Shown here one piece after another: positions 1 to 8,507 of a DNA stretch of 37,852 nt; within the stretch, counting starts at the first letter, position 1; each line of letters begins with the position of its first letter. Source of the stretch: an uncultured Streptococcus sp. (GTDB lineage: Bacteria > Bacillota > Bacilli > Lactobacillales > Streptococcaceae); assembly GCF_938020365.1 (NCBI RefSeq), contig NZ_CALIIB010000047.1:1-37852 (forward strand), in the 5' to 3' direction. Made by a program: the position numbers and the translations under genes. The notes under the pieces were generated by a model. It saw nothing but the letters and a program-made list of their open reading frames with translations. It did no database searches and was not told the origin of the DNA.

Positions 1-47
1 AACAAAAATAGAACACTCCCTCCAAAAAGAATATTAGAAGTAATTCA

Positions 48-86
48 TTAATTAACTGACAGAAGAGATACATAACGATAAACCAT
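48..86 (-). other. possible 12-codon small ORF with strong RBS
   Basis: A minus-strand ATG at 84-86 is preceded by a perfect AGGAGG (92-97) at 5-nt spacing and opens a 12-codon frame (MVYRYVSLLSVN) ending in TAA. The preceding small ORF stops within the same Shine-Dalgarno stretch, so translation could be coupled. It is too short for a family assignment. It may be a leader peptide, a small peptide gene or chance. Confidence 0.25.
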
Positions 87-95
87 AGTAGCCTC

Positions 96-221
96 CTACT
101 TATAATTGACGATATCTATATCTTCAAATTTGTCAAGAAGTTCAGTATCTATAATTTTTAAGTAAATAACTTTTAAAAATATAATCTTGTCTGTGTTATT
201 GTCAATATTAGACAAATCCAT
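96..221 (-). other. possible 41-aa small ORF or gene remnant
   Basis: A minus-strand ATG frame of 41 codons (MDLSNIDNNTDKIIF...) ends at TAG 96-98. The frame stays open about 17 codons upstream of the ATG (...FSYGARESYFRQVK), with no obvious start or well-spaced RBS. It could therefore be the 3' remnant of a longer decayed gene. It is rich in Asp, Ile, Lys and Asn. I do not recognise a family. A GGAGGGAG stretch at 16-24 suggests another minus-strand gene may start just beyond the left edge. Confidence 0.25.
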
Positions 222-423
222 CTTGACTTGTCTAAAATAACTCTCCCTTGCTCCGTAGGAAAATTTGAGTTAATTTATTACTGACGTGTCTCTTTTTTGT
301 CTACGCAGTCGACATCCAAACAGACGTTCACATCAATATACTTTTTTTGCACCTTTTTTATGCCAAAATCACGCTTTTCAATAAAGACAAAATGCTTGAA
401 AAAGTGCTTAAAATAAAGGATTT
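222..423. other. AT-rich intergenic region, nothing recognised
   Basis: This stretch lies downstream of rlmCD. I see no convincing gene and no clean rho-independent terminator. TTTTCAA and TTGAAAA arms near 377-405 could form only a weak stem. Confidence 0.4.
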
Positions 424-1785
424 TTACCCTTTTCTTCGTTGTAGCAACACTACGCACTCCACGTGATGTGTCTGCGGAAATAAGTCAACTGGCTGGACTT
501 TCTTCAGTTCGTAGCCCAGCTCTTGATAGAGTTTGATATCACGCGCCATGGTAGCAGGATTGCAGGAGATATAGACAATCCGCTGGGGCGCCATGCTGAC
601 ACTGGAAGTGATAAAGCTCTCTGTCAAGCCCTTGCGCGGCGGATCGACTAGGATGACATCCGCCTTGATTCCCTGATCCAGCCAAGTTTGGATGGCTTTT
701 TCTGCAGGGGCGCAAACATAGCTGGCATTGTTGATACCATTGAGTTCTGCGTTTCGCTGACTATTTTCCACGGCCTCAGGAATGACCTCGACTCCATAGA
801 CCTGCTGGACTCGGTCAGCCAGCGACAGACCAATGGTGCCAATGCCCGAGTAGGCATCCAGCACAATATCCTCTTTTTTAAAATCAGCAAAGTCAAAGGC
901 CGTCTGATACAGCTTTTCTGCCATCTCAGTATTGACTTGGTAAAAAGCTGGCGCAGCAATCTGGAACTGCTTACCTAGCATGCTGTCAGTGATAAAGTCT
1001 TGGCCGTATAGTGTCCGAAACTCCCGACCGAAAATGGCATTGCCCGGCTGGTCGTTAATATTTTGCATGATGGACTTGATAGCTGGGAAAGCCTCTGTCA
1101 AACGCTCAATCAGCTGCTCCACTCGGAAAATCTTAGGCCGACTGGTCACTAAAATCACCATGATTTCATCCGAATAATGGCCACGGCGAACAACCAGATT
1201 GCGAATCAGGCCAGTACCTTCCTTTTCATCGTAAGGCTTGAGGTCGAAGCGGCGCAACAAGTCACGTACAAAAACGATGACTTGGTCGATAACTGGATTC
1301 TGAATATAAAAGTCCTCAATCGGCAGTAGATCATGAGAATTTTTCCGGAAAAAGCCAGTTTCCAGCTGGCCATTGACACGACGGACTGGCACTTGAGCTT
1401 TATTACGGTAGGCCAATGGATGATCCATGCCAAGTGTCTCCATCACTTCTACATCCGAAATACCAGCAATTTTATAAAGACAGTCCTGCACCTGCTTGGC
1501 CTTGAAAGCCAGCTGGGCTGGGTAGGCTAAGTGTCCTAAATCAGCAATTCCAGTCCGCAAATAGGCTAAATCGACATGCTCATTGCGCTGGTTAGACTTC
1601 TTCACAAATTCCTCAACACGGCCAAAGCCGATCTGTTTGTTGACCTTGAGGACACGCATGCGAATCACTTCACTCGGCAGGGCATTTTCAATGAAAAAGA
1701 CGCGGCCGTCTACCTTGGCCACACCCGCTCCCTCATGACTCAGATCTACAATTTCTACTTCAATAATATCGTTCTTTTTTAACAT
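424..1785 (-). CDS. rlmCD: 23S rRNA (uracil-C5)-methyltransferase, RlmCD/RumA family
   Basis: Class I SAM-dependent RNA m5U methyltransferase, 453 aa. An N-terminal TRAM RNA-binding domain covers about residues 1-60. The SAM-binding loop reads LDAYSGIGTIG and is followed by the ILVDPPRKGL motif. The nucleophile is Cys408 in ISCNPATMARD. The TRAM-adjacent region lacks the cysteine cluster that binds Fe-S in E. coli RlmD, as expected for the Firmicute enzymes. In pneumococcus the single RlmCD enzyme methylates both U747 and U1939 of 23S rRNA; dual specificity here is inferred from family and genus. It appears monocistronic, starting at ATG 1783-1785 behind a modest GAAAGTAAAG-type RBS. Confidence 0.9.
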   Translation of the reverse strand: MLKKNDIIEVEIVDLSHEGAGVAKVDGRVFFIENALPSEVIRMRVLKVNKQIGFGRVEEFVKKSNQRNEHVDLAYLRTGIADLGHLAYPAQLAFKAKQVQDCLYKIAGISDVEVMETLGMDHPLAYRNKAQVPVRRVNGQLETGFFRKNSHDLLPIEDFYIQNPVIDQVIVFVRDLLRRFDLKPYDEKEGTGLIRNLVVRRGHYSDEIMVILVTSRPKIFRVEQLIERLTEAFPAIKSIMQNINDQPGNAIFGREFRTLYGQDFITDSMLGKQFQIAAPAFYQVNTEMAEKLYQTAFDFADFKKEDIVLDAYSGIGTIGLSLADRVQQVYGVEVIPEAVENSQRNAELNGINNASYVCAPAEKAIQTWLDQGIKADVILVDPPRKGLTESFITSSVSMAPQRIVYISCNPATMARDIKLYQELGYELKKVQPVDLFPQTHHVECVVLLQRRKG

Positions 1786-1875
1786 TTCTTTACTTTCTAA
1801 TCCATCCTGCGCTCAACTGCAATTATACTAAAGCAGGGAATCACAGGATTTCTACTGTTTATTTCTTTCTTCCTA

Positions 1876-1950
1876 TTGGAAAATATGTTCACATTTCTGC
1901 TCTGCTATTTTCCAAAAAGAAAGGGAAGAGACAAAATCTGCCACTTCCCA
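1876..1950 (-). terminator. terminator of the aroA-aroK-pheA-psr operon
   Basis: On the minus strand just after the psr stop, GGGAAG (1944-1949) pairs with CTTCCC (1923-1928) and is followed by a T-rich run (TTTCTTTTT). A second stem lies immediately beyond, with 10-bp arms at 1876-1885 and 1906-1915. Confidence 0.6.
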
Positions 1951-1966
1951 TTATATCATAAGAGCC

Positions 1967-3304
1967 CTATCTTAAGCCCATTTGTTTCAATCTTTCTTTA
2001 TAGGCTTCAAAATCAATCAAGAGTCCTTGTCCACCATACATATCATAGGTATCCGTCCAGTCACCTAGTTCTGGTATAGTGAGGCGCTCTATCCCATTGC
2101 GTGAATCAAGCACCAAGGATAAGCCTTGTGACCAAATAAAACTCTGAGGTACATTGGTCGAGGTCAAGGCAAAAACTTTTCCTAATGCTTCAGAGCCTGT
2201 AAAAAGCTTCGTAGGGTCTTTTATCTGCTGCATGATAGCAGTCAAGACTTCTTGCTGGCGACGTGTACGTCCAAAGTCACCCTCATCGTCCTTACGAAAA
2301 CGGGCATAGTTTAAGAGCGTTCGCCCGTCCATGTGCTGACGACCAACCTTGATGGTTTGAGTAGGAACCACTCCATCCTTCATGTTCAAATCATCTGGAA
2401 CTTCCACTTCTGTGACCTTTTCGCCATCAATGGTCGAAAACTTGGCATCCATAAATACACCATTTGGAAAGAGGGTGTCAATTGCAGTCGCAAAGGTGTT
2501 AAAGTCCACTAGAGCATAGTATTTAATGTCAATATCGAAGTTATCTTTCAAAGCCTGACGAACTGCCTCAGCTCCACGATGATTATCTTGTTCACCAAAA
2601 GTATAGGCGGAGTTCAATTTTTGATCATAATAATCATCATCCGTCGGCTCCGTGTAGGAATTGCTGACGCCGTCAATATGAATCAAGGTATCACGCATAA
2701 AGCTGACCAACTTCATCTTATGATCTTTATTGCCAACGTTCAAGACCATAATTGAATCGGTCCGAGTCTCCGTTGAATTTTCTCCAATTCGGCCATCCGT
2801 CCCTAAAACAAGAATATTGATCCCATCTCGAGCATCATGGCCATCAAAGTACTCAACATCAGCCGCTTTAAGATTTCCTGGTCTCGATGTATTTAAACCT
2901 TTGAAAAACATAAAGAGCATGCCAGAAACAACCAAAAGCACAAAAATCAGGAGCCACATCAGCACGCGCTTCGGACGAATTTTTTTGTAGGTTCTCGGAG
3001 TTTTCTGAGTTGATTTTTTCGCTTCTTGCTTTGAAGAAGCTCGGGAATTCTTTTGGCTTCTACTAAGAGAACCTTTACCCGGGTATTTGGGTAACAAACC
3101 GGATGAATCCGTCATCGGATCTTCTGATGAAGCCTGCACGGTCTGCTTGGTAGACGCCTTTTGCGCAGCATCTGGCCGTCCTTTCGACTTTTGGCGGAGG
3201 TAATTATACTCCTCTTTTTCGTGTTCGTTAAGATAGTAATAGTTTGTATGGAGATAATCCAGCCTTAACTGCTCGTGTCGACTCAGATTTTCTGTTTCTC
3301 TCAT
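1967..3304 (-). CDS. psr: LytR-CpsA-Psr (LCP) family cell-wall polymer ligase
   Basis: Membrane-anchored LCP phosphotransferase, 445 aa. This family attaches teichoic acids or capsule-type glycopolymers from lipid carriers to peptidoglycan. Residues 1-113 form a charged cytoplasmic tail, 114-135 a single membrane segment, and the rest the extracellular LCP domain. Conserved elements are LVLGTDGR (166-172), RTDSIM (181-186), the SFMRDT strand with Arg204/Asp205, and ARFRKDDEGDFGRTRRQQ near residue 330-350. Its ATG overlaps the pheA stop by 4 bp, so it is the last gene of the aromatic operon. The same psr-pheA-aroK-aroA neighbourhood exists in pneumococcus, which is why I use psr. Which polymer it ligates cannot be told from sequence. 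Confidence 0.88.
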   Translation of the reverse strand: MRETENLSRHEQLRLDYLHTNYYYLNEHEKEEYNYLRQKSKGRPDAAQKASTKQTVQASSEDPMTDSSGLLPKYPGKGSLSRSQKNSRASSKQEAKKSTQKTPRTYKKIRPKRVLMWLLIFVLLVVSGMLFMFFKGLNTSRPGNLKAADVEYFDGHDARDGINILVLGTDGRIGENSTETRTDSIMVLNVGNKDHKMKLVSFMRDTLIHIDGVSNSYTEPTDDDYYDQKLNSAYTFGEQDNHRGAEAVRQALKDNFDIDIKYYALVDFNTFATAIDTLFPNGVFMDAKFSTIDGEKVTEVEVPDDLNMKDGVVPTQTIKVGRQHMDGRTLLNYARFRKDDEGDFGRTRRQQEVLTAIMQQIKDPTKLFTGSEALGKVFALTSTNVPQSFIWSQGLSLVLDSRNGIERLTIPELGDWTDTYDMYGGQGLLIDFEAYKERLKQMGLR

Positions 3305-4149
3305 CTCTGCTCCAATCTATAATCCTGAATTTGAAAAACGGGATAACTGCCTAGAATTTTAAAGGTGATACCAAGTGTAGCAAGCTCTTGGTAAGCGAAA
3401 TCCACTAATTCTTTCCGTTCATTATCAATATCAATAATAAAGAAATATTCCCCTAGGGCTGTTTTAAGAGGGCGACTTTCAATCTTTGTCAGGTCAATGC
3501 CACGCCAAGCAAAAGTTGATAGTGCCTTATACAATGCACCGGGCAGATTATCCGGTAAGGTCAGAGCCAAACTTTGCTTTTCCTCTTGCTTTACAAGCTT
3601 AAGAGCTGGGGTGGTTTGTCCTAAAATCCAGAAACGAGTGAAATTTTCCTCCATTTCCTGAATATCCTGAGCTACCACTTGCAGACCATACTCAACTGCC
3701 GCAGTCCGCGGTGCAATAGCCGCAAAAGGTTGGTCAGGATGCTCAGCCACAAAACGAGCCGCATAGGCTGTACTAGCTGTAATTTCAATTGCTGCTTCTG
3801 GATAATGCTGGCGAATATAGCCTTTCCCCTGAGCAAGCGCCTGAGGATGAGAAAATACTTTCTCAATGGGCTTGTCCAAACTGGTCGCCAACAACTGCTG
3901 CTTAATGGGCTGAATAATCTCTGCTACCGCTTGAATCTCAGCCTGATGGAAAAGATAATCCAAGGTCTCATGGACACTTCCTTCAATCGAATTTTCCACG
4001 GGAACAACTGAATAATCCACCTCTCTCCCTTCATAGGCCTTCATCACTTCTGTGATATTTTGGTAGGGCACCAAGTCTGCTTGGGGAAAGGCTTCTTGGG
4101 CAACATGGTGGGAAAAAGATCCCTTGGGTCCTAAAAAAGCTACTTTCAT
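3301..4149 (-). CDS. pheA: prephenate dehydratase
   Basis: Monofunctional prephenate dehydratase, 282 aa, converting prephenate to phenylpyruvate for phenylalanine synthesis in the cytoplasm. The catalytic TRF motif is at 171-173 (ENFTRFWIL). A C-terminal ACT regulatory domain covers about 195-275, with the phenylalanine-sensing motifs GALY (204-207) and ESRP (224-227), so feedback inhibition by Phe is expected. There is no chorismate mutase domain, unlike the fused E. coli PheA. Both ends overlap neighbours by 4 bp (aroK upstream, psr downstream), indicating translational coupling. Confidence 0.96.
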   Translation of the reverse strand: MKVAFLGPKGSFSHHVAQEAFPQADLVPYQNITEVMKAYEGREVDYSVVPVENSIEGSVHETLDYLFHQAEIQAVAEIIQPIKQQLLATSLDKPIEKVFSHPQALAQGKGYIRQHYPEAAIEITASTAYAARFVAEHPDQPFAAIAPRTAAVEYGLQVVAQDIQEMEENFTRFWILGQTTPALKLVKQEEKQSLALTLPDNLPGALYKALSTFAWRGIDLTKIESRPLKTALGEYFFIIDIDNERKELVDFAYQELATLGITFKILGSYPVFQIQDYRLEQR

Positions 4150-4622
4150 TGAATTTCCTCAATAATTTCTTGTGGCGTTTTTCCTACCACGTCAATTGTT
4201 TGTGTCGCGACTGCCTCATAGAGAGCCTGCCGTTGTTCAAAAATCTCCTGCAAGTCTGCCTTGCTCTTTGTCAGATACAAGGGGCGCTGATTTTCCTGAT
4301 CTCCCTCAATCCGACGAAAGAGGGTCTCAAAGTCAGCCTTCAGATAAATATTTTGGGGATTTTGAGCCAATAAGTCACGGTTTTGAGGACTCGAGACGAC
4401 ACCGCCTCCCGTAGAAAGCACAACATCCTGCTGGATACACTCAGCCAAGACTTCAGCTTCAATTTTCCGAAAGGCTGGTTCACCATATTGAGCAAAATAC
4501 TCTTGGATGGACATGCCGATTTTTTGGACAATCAGCTCATCCATATCCAGAAAATCTGCTGACAAGGCTCTCGCAATCGTTGATTTTCCCGCTCCCATGA
4601 AGCCAAGTAAAATCTTAGCCAT
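4146..4622 (-). CDS. aroK: shikimate kinase
   Basis: Shikimate kinase, 158 aa, phosphorylating shikimate to shikimate-3-phosphate. The Walker A loop is GFMGAGKST (7-15). The shikimate-binding DMDELI follows, then STGGGVV, and a short lid with QRPLY. It is slightly shorter than E. coli AroK (173 aa), normal for streptococci. It overlaps aroA by 8 bp and pheA by 4 bp. Its product is the substrate of the neighbouring AroA. Confidence 0.95.
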   Translation of the reverse strand: MAKILLGFMGAGKSTIARALSADFLDMDELIVQKIGMSIQEYFAQYGEPAFRKIEAEVLAECIQQDVVLSTGGGVVSSPQNRDLLAQNPQNIYLKADFETLFRRIEGDQENQRPLYLTKSKADLQEIFEQRQALYEAVATQTIDVVGKTPQEIIEEIQ

Positions 4623-5898
4623 TCACCAAGCCCTCCAAGTCTGAAAAGAAGCTTGGATAGCTGGTATTGATAGCCTCTGCCCGCACCAGCTCTACCTGAC
4701 CATCCGAAACTAATAGAGCCGCAATCGCTGCCATCATTCCAATACGGTGGTCGCCGAATGTATTAATGGTTGCGCCATGAAGAGGCGTTTTTCCATTGAT
4801 AATCATGCCATCAGCCGTAGGGGTAATAGCTGCTCCCATGCTATTTAAAGCATCTGCGACAACCTGAATCCGATCGGTTTCTTTGACTTTTAACTCCTCG
4901 GCATCTCGGATCACCGTTCTGCCCTCAGCTTGGGTGGCTAAAAGGGCAATAATCGGAAGCTCGTCTATCAAGCGCGGAATAATTCCTCCGCCAATCTCCG
5001 TTCCTTTCAGCTCAGAAGTCTCAACGGTAATCGTAGCGGATTTGGCCACCTCATCTATATTGGAAAGGGTCATCTTACCGCCCATTGCCTTGATAACATC
5101 AAGAATCCCCGTCCGGGTTTCATTGATTCCTACATTTTCAAGGACGATTTTAGAATGGGGCAGAATCAATCCTGCAACCAGCCAGAAGGCTGCACTGGAA
5201 ATATCACTAGGCACTTTCACTTCTTGCCCAGTAAAGGTCTGACCACCCTGCACACGGATTTCTTTACCCTTAACATCAATCTGACCACCAAATTGGACAA
5301 TCATATCCTCTGTATGGTTACGGGTAATTTCCTTTTCAATAATAACCGACTCACCTTGAGCCTGTAAAGCTGCAAAAATCAAGGCTGATTTGACTTGAGC
5401 GGAAGCTACTGGCAGCTGATAATGGATAGGCTTTAAATCTTTTCGGCCATGGATGTGAAGTGGCGGTAAATCTCGTTCTGTCTGCCCCCAAATATCCACA
5501 CCCATTTGACTAAGAGGCAGGGTTACCCGATCCATCGGACGCTTGGACAAACTATCATCCCCAAACATCTCTGCTGCAAAATCCTGACCTGCCAAGACAC
5601 CCGAAATTAAGCGGATAGAGGTTCCTGAATTGCCCATGTCAAGTTTATTATCCGGTGCCTTGAGTCCATCAAACCCAACACCGTGGATCTTGACAGTCTT
5701 TCCATCATCTTCAATCTTGACGCCTAAATCGCGAAAGACCTGCATCGTAGAAAGGACATCCTCACCTCTCAAAATATCGTGAACCACTGTAAGGCCCTTG
5801 GCCAAGCTCCCGAACATAATCGAACGGTGACTGATGGATTTGTCGCCCGGTACACGGATACGACCATTCAAACCTTTTGCCTTTGTTCTTAACTTCAT
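4615..5898 (-). CDS. aroA: 3-phosphoshikimate 1-carboxyvinyltransferase (EPSP synthase)
   Basis: EPSP synthase, 427 aa, condensing PEP with shikimate-3-phosphate. The N-terminal RVPGDKSISHR motif carries Lys20. DMGNSGTSIRL, LSKRPMDR and the C-terminal ETDR and GDHRIGM motifs are all present. I chose ATG 5896-5898 because GAAAGGGG precedes it at suitable spacing and the protein then begins MKLRTKAKGL, as in pneumococcal AroA. An upstream in-frame TTG at 5913 would add five residues and cut into that RBS. It is the first gene of the aroA-aroK-pheA-psr operon. Confidence 0.95.
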   Translation of the reverse strand: MKLRTKAKGLNGRIRVPGDKSISHRSIMFGSLAKGLTVVHDILRGEDVLSTMQVFRDLGVKIEDDGKTVKIHGVGFDGLKAPDNKLDMGNSGTSIRLISGVLAGQDFAAEMFGDDSLSKRPMDRVTLPLSQMGVDIWGQTERDLPPLHIHGRKDLKPIHYQLPVASAQVKSALIFAALQAQGESVIIEKEITRNHTEDMIVQFGGQIDVKGKEIRVQGGQTFTGQEVKVPSDISSAAFWLVAGLILPHSKIVLENVGINETRTGILDVIKAMGGKMTLSNIDEVAKSATITVETSELKGTEIGGGIIPRLIDELPIIALLATQAEGRTVIRDAEELKVKETDRIQVVADALNSMGAAITPTADGMIINGKTPLHGATINTFGDHRIGMMAAIAALLVSDGQVELVRAEAINTSYPSFFSDLEGLVNG

Positions 5899-5929
5899 AG
5901 ATGCCCCTTTCAATTTGCTACTAACTTCT

Positions 5930-5938
5930 ATTTTATCA
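5930..5938 (-). promoter_or_regulatory. candidate extended -10 promoter for aroA
   Basis: The minus strand reads TGATAAAAT, an extended -10 of the TGN-TAAAAT type, about 30 nt upstream of the aroA ATG. The -35 is poor (TTTAGA at 18 nt). Confidence 0.5.
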
Positions 5939-6010
5939 TAAAAATAGCAATTTTCTAAAAAATTCTTGTATTCATTCCGACTTCTTCCTTCTTTCCACTT
6001 TTCTACATGA

Positions 6011-6043
6011 TAAAAGAGGCTGCGACAATCGTCTCTCAGCCTC
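6011..6043 (-). terminator. terminator of the msrC-dnaX operon
   Basis: GAGGCTG (6016-6022) and CAGCCTC (6037-6043) form a 7-bp stem. On the minus strand it is followed by TTTTAT. It ends the transcript carrying dnaX and the small downstream gene. Confidence 0.7.
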
Positions 6044-6108
6044 CCTTTATTCCTATCAAAACCACGAGAATGCCAGACTCTTACTCTAGTTAATCTATGA
6101 TTTAGCCA

Positions 6109-6300
6109 TTATTTGTGTCCTAAATGCTTATCAATCTCATCCATAATCCGCCCCATCACATAGCTAATCTGCAGATTTCGACCAATCAGAATGGCCCAGA
6201 AAATAGCCATCAGATAGTCTTCAGACATGATTGATTTATTAAAAAAGTACGTTTCTAAGGCTGTAAAAGCCGCCATTACAATAAATTGTCGTCTATTCAT
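6109..6300 (-). CDS. small membrane protein, DUF3272-like
   Basis: Predicted 63-aa protein of unknown function (MNRRQFIVMAAFTALETYFF...), with two hydrophobic segments at about residues 5-20 and 25-45 and a charged C-terminus. It resembles the small streptococcal DUF3272 proteins. An in-frame TTG at 6342 overlapping the dnaX stop would add 14 residues. I prefer ATG 6298-6300 because the M-x-R-x-QF opening is what I recall for the family. A perfect extended -10 (TGCTATAAT) lies 6 nt before this ATG, so it may have its own, possibly leaderless, transcript besides dnaX read-through. Confidence 0.7.
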   Translation of the reverse strand: MNRRQFIVMAAFTALETYFFNKSIMSEDYLMAIFWAILIGRNLQISYVMGRIMDEIDKHLGHK

Positions 6301-6306
6301 TCTTCC

Positions 6307-6316
6307 ATTATAGCAT
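6307..6316 (-). promoter_or_regulatory. extended -10 (TGCTATAAT) abutting the DUF3272-like ATG
   Basis: The minus strand reads TGC TATAAT GGAAGA ATG. A start point about 7 nt after the -10 would fall on the start codon, predicting a leaderless mRNA. The -35 at 17 nt (TAGATT) is weak, which an extended -10 tolerates. Confidence 0.45.
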
Positions 6317-6338
6317 GAAAAATCATAAAAATCTAAAT

Positions 6339-8003
6339 TCAATCATCCTGCACGGTGATTTTTTCCGCTAGAAAATCAAAGCCTTCCGGTATCAATCTTT
6401 CTTCCTGCTTTTCAGCTGCTTCTGCTTTATTGCTACGACTTCTAGCTGAAAATTCTGCCCGAATCTGAGTCCAGTCCTCTAGGGAAATAGCCAGAATATC
6501 TGGTGAAAAGCCAGCAACATTACTCAGCAGATTTCCAAACATGGTATTGAGATTTTCTCTTTTCATAGTCTGCTCAGCGTTGAAATGAGACTCAAAGGCC
6601 AAAATGGCATGGTTTTCATTGGCTGCGACTGGTTGCGAACCAATGAGCAGAGCCTTGTCCGCTCCTGCCAGACTCTCGATAATTTCACCCCAAGCATTTT
6701 GCAGCTTAGTCAAATTGCTGCGAGCCAATTCAGGATTTTCCACTGCCTCTTCCAAGATAGCATTGACCTTATTGCGGTCTACTCGATAAGTCTTCGCCTT
6801 CTGAGGTCGTGCCTCCGATTTCTTAGCTGCTGGAGCTGGCTGACTGCCGACATTGGCTAATTGTTGCTTAAGCTCTTGGATTTCCTGCTTGAGATTAGAC
6901 AGTTCCTCTACCAAGTTGTCAGGAATCTGATCCGAGCTTGCTTTTTCCTCAGCCAGTCGAATGGTCATCATTTCTGTATAAATCTTGGGCTGCAGGCTAT
7001 TCTTGATATCTGCCAAACTCTTAGTCGCCATATCTATCATGGCAAAGAGAGTCTCCTGCGGTGTCTTGAGATTTTCTAGAAAGAGCTCGCTAGCATGATG
7101 ATTTTCCCCACCAGTTTTGACAATGATTAGATCACGCAGATATTGCAGGAGGTCCGTTACGAAACGGGCCATATTTTTGCCGCTATCAAAAATCAAATTG
7201 AGATTATCCAAGGCCGCAACTGCATCATGAGCAATCAAGGCAGCTACATAAGCATCCAAGGCTCCCAAGCTGATAGAGCCTGTGATTTCTTCAGCAATGT
7301 CAGTAGTCAAACGATTTTCCTGAGTTAAGCTAAGGGCCTGATCGAGGATAGACAAGGCATCTCGCATCCCGCCCTCAGCTCGACGAGCAATAATCTGCAC
7401 ACCTTCCTTCTCAAAGTCAATGCCTTCCTGCTCCAAAATCCACTCAATATGAGTAATAATGTCCTGCGTCTTGATAGACTTAAACTCAAAACGCTGAACG
7501 CGAGAAAGAATGGTTGCCGGAATCTTATGCAGCTCTGTCGTCGCTAGGATAAAAACCACATTTTCCGTCGGCTCTTCCAAGGTCTTGAGCAAGGCGTTAA
7601 AAGCTCCAGTCGAGAGCATGTGCACCTCGTCAATGATATAGACCTTGTGCTTGGCTAAGCTGGGCGCATAGGTGGATTTGTCCCGAATATCACGAATCTC
7701 ATCTACCCCATTATTAGAAGCTGCGTCGATTTCGATGACATCTTCAAGGCTCCCCTCAGTGATAGCCTGACAGATATAGCAGTCATTGCAGGGCTCGCCG
7801 TCCTTTTGATTCGGACAGTTCATAGCCTTGGCAAAAATCTTGGCAACACTGGTCTTCCCTGTTCCACGTGGGCCAGAAAAGAGATAGGCATGACTGATTT
7901 TCCCTTGCTCCACAGCCTGACGCAGAGTGGTGGCCACTACTTGCTGCCCTACCAGCTGACCAAAGGTCTGACTGCGGTACTTTCGATATAAAGCTTGATA
8001 CAT
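6339..8003 (-). CDS. dnaX: DNA polymerase III subunit gamma/tau
   Basis: Clamp-loader ATPase of the replisome, 554 aa. The Walker A loop GPRGTGKT is at 44-51. The zinc-module cysteines are 63, 72, 75 and 78, and Walker B is IIDEVHML. The sensor/arginine-finger motif reads LSRVQRF where the textbook form is SRCQRF. A coiled coil near residues 370-395 is followed by the tau-type C-terminal domain. Its ATG overlaps the msrC stop by one base (TAATG), indicating coupling. I did not identify a programmed frameshift signal for a separate gamma product. Confidence 0.96.
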   Translation of the reverse strand: MYQALYRKYRSQTFGQLVGQQVVATTLRQAVEQGKISHAYLFSGPRGTGKTSVAKIFAKAMNCPNQKDGEPCNDCYICQAITEGSLEDVIEIDAASNNGVDEIRDIRDKSTYAPSLAKHKVYIIDEVHMLSTGAFNALLKTLEEPTENVVFILATTELHKIPATILSRVQRFEFKSIKTQDIITHIEWILEQEGIDFEKEGVQIIARRAEGGMRDALSILDQALSLTQENRLTTDIAEEITGSISLGALDAYVAALIAHDAVAALDNLNLIFDSGKNMARFVTDLLQYLRDLIIVKTGGENHHASELFLENLKTPQETLFAMIDMATKSLADIKNSLQPKIYTEMMTIRLAEEKASSDQIPDNLVEELSNLKQEIQELKQQLANVGSQPAPAAKKSEARPQKAKTYRVDRNKVNAILEEAVENPELARSNLTKLQNAWGEIIESLAGADKALLIGSQPVAANENHAILAFESHFNAEQTMKRENLNTMFGNLLSNVAGFSPDILAISLEDWTQIRAEFSARSRSNKAEAAEKQEERLIPEGFDFLAEKITVQDD

Positions 8004-8500
8004 TAGGCTTTTTCTCCAAACATTTCAAAATTCCAAGTCGTTTTTTCAAGCAAAATCTGAACGAACTTTTCCAGATATTCCTGATCTAGCTTATCATAAT
8101 CACCTGTCAATGCTGAGTCCAAATCCAGCACACCAAGAAGGCGGCCGTCTTTTACCATGGGTACCACAATTTCGCTCTTAGCCCGGCTATCACAGGAGAT
8201 ATAGTTGGCATGCTGGGTAACGTCATCTACTATAATCGTCTGCTTTTTCTCAGCAGACTCCCCACAAACACCCTTGCCTAGCGCAATATGGACACAGGAA
8301 ACACCACCCTGAAAAGGCCCCAGAATCAGCTCGTTCCCATCAAAAAGATAGAAACCAGTAAAAACCGAATTAAGCAGGGCTTGATTGAGAAGAGCGCTAG
8401 CATTGGAAAGATTAGCTAAAGCGTTAGTCTCACCCTCCAACAAGGCTTCTAGCTGAGCCAGTAATAGTTGATAATTTGAAATTTTTTCCCTTTTATTCAT
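8003..8500 (-). CDS. msrC: free methionine-(R)-sulfoxide reductase, GAF-domain fRMsr
   Basis: GAF-fold enzyme, 165 aa, reducing free L-methionine-(R)-sulfoxide with thioredoxin. The three family cysteines are present: Cys69 (GGVSCVHI), Cys79 (GKGVCG) and Cys103 (ISCDS). GPFQGG and SEIVVPM complete the fRMsr signature. It is cytoplasmic and sits directly upstream of dnaX with a 1-base TAATG overlap, a pairing I recall from other streptococci. The start is fixed by MNKREKISNYQ. No Shine-Dalgarno precedes it; instead an extended -10 lies 7 nt upstream, suggesting a leaderless message. Repair of oxidised methionine suits a peroxide-producing oral streptococcus (inference). Confidence 0.9.
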   Translation of the reverse strand: MNKREKISNYQLLLAQLEALLEGETNALANLSNASALLNQALLNSVFTGFYLFDGNELILGPFQGGVSCVHIALGKGVCGESAEKKQTIIVDDVTQHANYISCDSRAKSEIVVPMVKDGRLLGVLDLDSALTGDYDKLDQEYLEKFVQILLEKTTWNFEMFGEKA

Positions 8501-8507
8501 ACTTTCT

